Below, piece by piece: positions 4,695 to 8,540 of a DNA stretch of 8,540 nucleotides. The stretch spans positions 1 through 8,540 of the forward strand of contig CAZOLI010000080.1 in assembly GCA_964580675.1 (NCBI GenBank). The letters are read 5' to 3'. Position 1 is the first letter of the stretch, and each line of letters opens with the position of its first letter. A program made the position numbers and the translations under genes. Origin of the DNA: CAZOLI01 sp964580675. GTDB taxonomy: Bacteria > Planctomycetota > MHYJ01 > CAYXQY01. The notes beneath the pieces were generated by a model. That model was given only the letters and a program-made list of their open reading frames with translations, was not told the DNA's origin and did no database searches.

Positions 4695-7173
4695 ATTCAA
4701 ATTCGGTGAGTTCCTCGGCCATCTGCCGGAGCCGCCGATCCGCTTTCCCAAAAATCGTCTCCGACGGATATTGACCCGTCTCGTCGGCTTCCCCCGCCTC
4801 CTCTCCTGTCAGCAATTCGAGGCCCTCCCGAACCCAATCAACCGTGTAAATATGGAACATCTCGTCCCGGACGGCCTCGACAACGTCCGTTTGTAGATTG
4901 AGGTTTTCCCGGTTGTCGGAGGGAATGATGACCCCCTGATTACCGGTTAGTCCTTTTTGACGACACACCCGGAAAAATCCTTCTATTTTTTCGTTCACCC
5001 CACCCACGGCCTGTATCTCCCCGTGCTGGTTGACGGAACCGGTAACGGCGAGGTCCTGACGCAGGGGAACATCACTGAGCGCCGAGAGCAAAGCATACAC
5101 TTCCGGAGACGAAGCACTGTCCCCATCCACACCAGCATAAAGCTGTTCAAAACAGATCCCCGCGGACAGAGAGAGCGGTTTGTCGTGGGCAAATCGGTTT
5201 CGCAGGTATCCCGTCAGAATGAATACGCCTTTGTCATGGGTTTCCCCGCTCATTCTTGCTTCCCGTTCGATGTTGATGATGCCCTCCTCGCCCAGACCGA
5301 CGGAGGCCGTGATCCGGTTGGGTTTGCCGAAACTGTAATCGCCGCGATCCGCCACGGTCAGACCGTTCACCTGTGCCACTTTGCGTCCCTGGGTGGAGAT
5401 CTGAATAACGCCATTTTTCATTTTCTCCCGGATTTTTTCGGCGGTCAGGTTGTGGCGAAACTTTCGGGATTCGCGTGCGCTCTGTACGTGATCTTTTTGA
5501 ATTTCGTCGGCCCCGTCCTTCCGGGCCATGTAATTGGATTCCCGGAGGAGGTCGGCCATTTTCTCAAATCGTGTGCTTAATTTGTCCTGCCGTCCCGCTT
5601 CCCGGGTCGCGTATTCCAGGATCTCCCCCGTTGCCTCCCGGCCCGGATACAGGAGTTCTTCCTGTTTGCATACTTTGGCCATGACGGACAGGAAGTGTTC
5701 CAGGTTCTCTTCATTACGGTCCATCCGTTCGTCAAACTCGGCCTTTATTTTGAAAATGTCCTCAAAATCACTGTCCTTCTCCAGCAGCTCCTGGTAGAGG
5801 TCCTCGGAGCCAATCAGTATCACTTTCAGGTTCAGTTGAATGGGTTCGGGACGGAGGTAGGTGGAATTCATCGGGTGTCCCATCAACTCCGGTCGGATTT
5901 CGAGCTGTTCGGACTTCAGGGTCCGTTTTACGATTTGCCAGAGGTCTTCGTTGGTCAGGAGATCCTCCGCCTGAATGACCAGGTAGCCCCCGTCGGCCTT
6001 GAGCATCGATCCGCCCTCGATGTCCATAAAATCGGCGTAAAATTGGCCCGGTCCCTGTGATTGGACGTCGATGGACCCGTACAGGTTCTGGTACGTGGGA
6101 TGGTCCTCGATGATGTACTCACATGTTTTTTCCACCCCGGTATTGTCCATCAAGACGTTGGCCCGGTATATCCGGAGGGGGTGCAGCCCCACCATCTGTC
6201 GCAGGGCAAACGGGGAATTGGTGGATTGGGTTTTGCGCCGGGCGGATTCGTCTTCACCTGCTTCCCCGGATGGGGTATCGGCGACGAAATGAATGATTTC
6301 CTCGAGGTGATCGAGCACATGTGTTCGAACCCTGTCCAGGTGATCCCGCACCTCCTGGTTGTTCTCGAAGTCCTCCTTGACCTGATCGAGGTGGTTGTCT
6401 ATGACCGGAAGAACGTATTCTTCCCGAACCGCCCGAAGTTCCTGTTTCATGCGATTCCGAAGTTCACGCGTCTCCTGCTGGAGTTCCTTGAACCGTTCCT
6501 GTTTTTGTTCGTAATGTTCCTCCAGTGTGTCCAGTTTCTCCTCGGAGATTTTTTCTTCCTGAGCCAGCCGACGGACCTCCGCCATGGGCATCACCTCGTC
6601 GTTAACGACCGCCATGACCCGCGGTTCCGTAACGGGTCCGGTGTCCACTTCCGCGAGTGTAAGATCCTTCTCCTCTAATGTTTCCTGAAATGTTTTTGTT
6701 TTTTTCTGTTCCCGTTCCCGGTACCGTTCCTGTATGCTCTTCTGCTGTTTTTGATATTCCGGGGACCGGATGATCTCCGGAAGTTCCGTTTCCAGAATCT
6801 GTATGAATTCATCCATTCTCGATGCCAGTTCCACGCCTTTTCCACGATCAAGCGTTAGGAGAATGGGTTCAGTGGGGGTTTGAAAATTGTTGACGTACAC
6901 CCGGTCTTTTGGCAGTTCGCACTTCGGGCTAATTTCCTCGAGAATTTCCCGGACGGTGGAGAGTTTCCCCGTGTCCGAAAAGCCGGTCAGGAACACGTTG
7001 TATCCCGGGCCGTACAGTTCCGTGCCCATTTCCAGCGCCTTGACCGCCCGGGGTTGGCCGACGATCCCTTCCGGCAGTTCAACGTCCTGACAGGACGGAA
7101 GAGCATATTGATCCGGGTCAAACTGCCACTTCAGCTCCTCTGCGGGTAATCGTTCCGTTTTTTCTTCGGACAT
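4693..7173 (-). CDS. Lon-family AAA protease (AAA_32/Lon_C type)
   Basis: An 826-aa protein if started at the ATG at 7173; a GTG at 7230 would give 845 aa but overlap the upstream gene by 47 bp. The conserved family opening LPAEELKWQFDPDQ begins at residue 9, which favours the ATG. In order: P-loop region GYNVFLTGFSDTGKLST (about 57-73); a long charged, probably coiled-coil insertion (about 130-270); Walker B-like GGYLVIQAED (395-404); sensor-1-like LKVILIGSEDLYQ; sensor-2 region LSTRFEKMADLL; and the Lon protease domain (about 600-790). The catalytic Ser686 lies in DGDSASS and Lys729 in GGVNEKIEG, 43 residues apart, the same spacing as the Ser-Lys dyad of E. coli Lon. The protein should be a soluble ATP-dependent serine protease. 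The P-loop has Leu after GK instead of Thr/Ser. No good Shine-Dalgarno is seen. It lies 10 bp after the cyclophilin-like gene and is probably co-transcribed with it. Confidence 0.92.
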   Translation of the reverse strand: MSEEKTERLPAEELKWQFDPDQYALPSCQDVELPEGIVGQPRAVKALEMGTELYGPGYNVFLTGFSDTGKLSTVREILEEISPKCELPKDRVYVNNFQTPTEPILLTLDRGKGVELASRMDEFIQILETELPEIIRSPEYQKQQKSIQERYREREQKKTKTFQETLEEKDLTLAEVDTGPVTEPRVMAVVNDEVMPMAEVRRLAQEEKISEEKLDTLEEHYEQKQERFKELQQETRELRNRMKQELRAVREEYVLPVIDNHLDQVKEDFENNQEVRDHLDRVRTHVLDHLEEIIHFVADTPSGEAGEDESARRKTQSTNSPFALRQMVGLHPLRIYRANVLMDNTGVEKTCEYIIEDHPTYQNLYGSIDVQSQGPGQFYADFMDIEGGSMLKADGGYLVIQAEDLLTNEDLWQIVKRTLKSEQLEIRPELMGHPMNSTYLRPEPIQLNLKVILIGSEDLYQELLEKDSDFEDIFKIKAEFDERMDRNEENLEHFLSVMAKVCKQEELLYPGREATGEILEYATREAGRQDKLSTRFEKMADLLRESNYMARKDGADEIQKDHVQSARESRKFRHNLTAEKIREKMKNGVIQISTQGRKVAQVNGLTVADRGDYSFGKPNRITASVGLGEEGIINIEREARMSGETHDKGVFILTGYLRNRFAHDKPLSLSAGICFEQLYAGVDGDSASSPEVYALLSALSDVPLRQDLAVTGSVNQHGEIQAVGGVNEKIEGFFRVCRQKGLTGNQGVIIPSDNRENLNLQTDVVEAVRDEMFHIYTVDWVREGLELLTGEEAGEADETGQYPSETIFGKADRRLRQMAEELTEFE

Positions 7174-7183
7174 TTGGATTTTT

Positions 7184-7564
7184 TTACGTAGCAGGGGAAA
7201 TTTCTTCGACGGAAATGGGGTCCCCCGCACTTATGTTGTCCAGCCGGTCGGGGTCCCCGTCAAGTTCGCCAAGAATGTTCACGTCCGCGGCCAGTCGGCA
7301 TTCGTCTTCGTGGGAGGAGGGAGTGGGACCGTACGGTATGGCCATGGCCGTTCCCTCACACCAGAACGTGATGGTCCCCGGATCGACCACGTCCGTCGCG
7401 TCGTCTTCAACGTCCATCTCAACGGGAAGATCAAAATACACCTCCTCTCCATACGTGCTGGCCGTCGTGGAAACCGGCAGATGAGGTGCGAGTTTCTCCG
7501 CGAATTCGTCGTGGTCGATTCGGCCCGTCAGTTCCGTGTCGTTGCTCGTGATTTTGATCTGCAT
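7184..7564 (-). CDS. Cyclophilin-like protein, TM1367 type
   Basis: A 126-aa protein if started at the ATG at 7564. The frame is open to 7696, but the family's N-terminus (MQIKIT, a first beta strand) begins exactly here and the upstream codons look unrelated. It fits the small cyclophilin-like family typified by Thermotoga TM1367: YGEEVYFDLPVEM (38-50), an acidic stretch DVEDDATDVV, GTITFW (63-68), IPYGPTPSS (76-84) and RLAADVNILGEL (90-101). The tail LDNISAGDPISVEEI resembles the strand that closes the barrel. These proteins share the cyclophilin beta-barrel, but peptidyl-prolyl isomerase activity is not established for the family. Predicted cytoplasmic; no signal peptide. Its stop codon is 10 bp before the Lon-like start, so the two form an operon; a role in protein folding or turnover is inferred only from this. 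Confidence 0.8.
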   Translation of the reverse strand: MQIKITSNDTELTGRIDHDEFAEKLAPHLPVSTTASTYGEEVYFDLPVEMDVEDDATDVVDPGTITFWCEGTAMAIPYGPTPSSHEDECRLAADVNILGELDGDPDRLDNISAGDPISVEEISPAT

Positions 7565-7637
7565 GGATTCGAGGTACTGAAAAAACGTGGTGGGGAATTG
7601 AAGAGGGCGAAAAAATAAACGGGAACCAGTCGGGATT

Positions 7638-7666
7638 ATTTTATGGACGCCCGAAAAAAGAAACAA
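7638..7666 (-). promoter_or_regulatory. Candidate promoter for the cyclophilin-like/Lon-like operon
   Basis: Read on the minus strand: TTGTTT (7661-7666), a 17-nt spacer, then TAAAAT (7638-7643), with 3/6 and 5/6 matches to the sigma70 consensus. Transcription would start near 7631, giving a leader of about 67 nt before the ATG at 7564. The -35 overlaps the AT-rich hairpin below, so both readings cannot be equally firm. Confidence 0.4.
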
Positions 7667-7676
7667 ATATTTCTTT
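7654..7676 (-). terminator. AT-rich terminator-like hairpin after the PH-like gene
   Basis: On the minus strand, AAAGAAA (7670-7676) and TTTCTTT (7657-7663) form a perfect 7-bp stem with a 6-nt loop; with the last stem bases it runs into six T's (7654-7659). It lies 27 bp past the stop of the upstream gene. The T-run suits an intrinsic terminator but the stem is almost all A-T, so it would be leaky. Confidence 0.35.
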
Positions 7677-7702
7677 CCCTTGTGGGGTCCTACCAAAATG
7701 GT

Positions 7703-8419
7703 TTATTTGTCGATCTGATTCTCCAGGATCTCTTTGAGTTCTCTCGGCCGTTGTGTGTAAATTTCGTGTTTTTGGCCCTCCGTTGTTTTAATCATCAGAA
7801 AAATGGGTCGATCCAGTTTCGTGCGTTTCAGGGAAGGTCCGCCGGGGAGAATGTGAATATCCCCAAATAACGTAAACATGTTGCTTTTCTTCCCCTTACC
7901 AAGTTTGATCGTTGTAATTCGGTCCAGCGGGATCTCCATCCAGAGATAATACTCGCCTTCAAAGAAATAGATATGCTCTTCATCCACAATGATCTGATAC
8001 GAACGGGTGAACCAGATATAGGGAAGGTAAAACAGAGCGAAGAACGGAACAGCCCGGTAAAGAATATATTGGTCATACATAAAACAAAAAAATACGATGA
8101 ATATGAAAATATAAATTTTTGTAAAAACAACGGACCAGTTGATGTAATCATCCCGGAATACTTCCGGGCCGGGATTCACAAAAAAATCGCCGGTGTTGAC
8201 CAATTTTTTATGATTTTGGTGTGATCTCAGAACAAGTGCGTCAATGGAATAAGAGAGGATCAAAATCAAAATGAGAATCATCAAGAAGATTGTTGCAGCC
8301 ACATATATCCGCCCTGTGTGCCACCAATAAACGAACCCGGTATACAGCAATCCGGAAAAACCCAGAAGAAAAACAAGGAATCCATAAACGGTGTTCCACC
8401 AGAGATATTTTTTTTCCAT
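7703..8419 (-). CDS. Four-helix membrane protein with PH-like C-terminal half
   Basis: A 238-aa integral membrane protein of uncertain function. Four hydrophobic segments are visible at about residues 10-32, 38-58, 97-115 and 119-137, arranged as two hairpins separated by a polar stretch with RSHQNHKKL and FRDDYINW. From about 139 the protein is soluble-like, mostly predicted beta strands: SYQIIVDEEHIYFFEG, then EIPLDRITTIKLGKG, GDIHILPGG and IFLMIKTTEGQKHEIYTQRP, ending in a helix (RELKEILENQ). That order of strands followed by a helix, next to membrane helices, resembles bacterial PH-domain membrane proteins (YdbS/DUF304-like), but I cannot confirm the family. The start ATG has only a weak ribosome binding site. 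The gene is visibly richer in A and T than its neighbours, partly because of its many Ile, Phe, Tyr and Lys codons. No partner gene is obvious. Confidence 0.75.
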   Translation of the reverse strand: MEKKYLWWNTVYGFLVFLLGFSGLLYTGFVYWWHTGRIYVAATIFLMILILILILSYSIDALVLRSHQNHKKLVNTGDFFVNPGPEVFRDDYINWSVVFTKIYIFIFIVFFCFMYDQYILYRAVPFFALFYLPYIWFTRSYQIIVDEEHIYFFEGEYYLWMEIPLDRITTIKLGKGKKSNMFTLFGDIHILPGGPSLKRTKLDRPIFLMIKTTEGQKHEIYTQRPRELKEILENQIDK

Positions 8420-8461
8420 GAAATTGTTCTTACGGCATCAATAGATCGTAGGTGGAGAGAA

Positions 8462-8481
8462 ATGGATGCCACATCATCCAT
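8462..8481. repeat. Perfect inverted repeat between divergent genes
   Basis: ATGGATG (8462-8468) and CATCCAT (8475-8481) are exact reverse complements separated by 6 nt. The site lies 43 bp upstream of the minus-strand membrane gene and 35 bp before a possible plus-strand start. This size and placement suit a regulator binding site; it has no T-tract to act as a terminator. Confidence 0.35.
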
Positions 8482-8516
8482 GCGTAAAGAAGATACCGGG
8501 AGGGTCTGAAGTGAGG

Positions 8517-8540
8517 ATGTTTGGTATGGGGCCTGTCAAT
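8517..8540 (+). CDS. Possible gene start running off the window
   Basis: Eight codons, MFGMGPVN, are open to the window edge. GGGAGGG (8498-8504) lies 12 nt upstream; the second ATG (8526) would instead have GTGAGG (8511-8516) 9 nt upstream. The opening MFGMG recalls TatA/TatB subunits of the twin-arginine translocase, many of which begin MFGxG, but eight residues cannot establish that. It would be divergent from the membrane gene ending the window. Confidence 0.3.

Noticed and set aside
2373..4751. Several long open frames on the minus strand across the kelch array (for example 2742-3125, 3235-3708, 3705-4160).
   Set aside because: They mirror the biased, repeated codons of the kelch gene, are rich in Arg/Pro/Ser, have no recognisable domains, and end wherever the repeats differ. 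They are shadows.
4957..6678. Plus-strand open frames of about 205 aa inside the Lon-like gene (4957-5580 and 6061-6678).
   Set aside because: The opposite strand encodes a clear, conserved Lon-family protein over the whole stretch; the plus-strand translations show no family motifs.
7174..7230. GTG start at 7230 for the Lon-like protein.
   Set aside because: It would overlap the cyclophilin-like gene by 47 bp, has no Shine-Dalgarno, and adds residues outside the conserved family start.

Overview
The window looks like chromosomal DNA of a Gram-negative bacterium. It has moderately high GC, two proteins with lipoprotein signal peptides, and ordinary housekeeping or accessory genes. No rRNA, tRNA, transposase, integrase, CRISPR array or phage gene was seen. 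The gene set (Lon-like protease, cyclophilin-like protein, kelch lipoprotein, flavin reductase, HemJ/CopD-like protein) does not fix the taxon; I cannot assign a genus or phylum from sequence alone.

Layout, left to right. (1) Positions 53-1364, minus strand: a 260-aa lipoprotein with a probable NTF2-like domain, followed after 40 bp by a 162-aa flavin reductase-like protein; these are probably co-transcribed. (2) Positions 1365-1728: a 364-bp gap between divergent genes. It holds a good sigma70-type promoter on the plus strand and a leader with competing inverted repeats. (3) Positions 1729-4679, plus strand: a 53-aa membrane peptide with a near-perfect ribosome binding site, a four-helix HemJ/CopD-type membrane protein, and a 728-aa lipoprotein built of 14 kelch repeats. 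(4) Positions 4693-7564, minus strand, tail to tail with the kelch gene (13 bp between stop codons): an 826-aa Lon-family AAA protease of the AAA_32/Lon_C type, preceded 10 bp upstream by a 126-aa TM1367-type cyclophilin-like protein. (5) Positions 7703-8419, minus strand: an AT-richer gene for a four-helix membrane protein with a PH-like C-terminal half. (6) Positions 8420-8540: a divergent intergenic region with a perfect 7-bp inverted repeat, and possibly the first codons of a plus-strand gene that leaves the window.

How the genes may work together: the cyclophilin-like and Lon-like genes form a tight pair that suggests a shared protein-quality-control role. The kelch protein is probably a surface-anchored double beta-propeller. 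No clear multi-gene novel system is visible. The features most worth checking are the strand-permuted 7+7 kelch architecture, the structured leader with its 53-aa peptide, and the Lon-like protein's altered P-loop.
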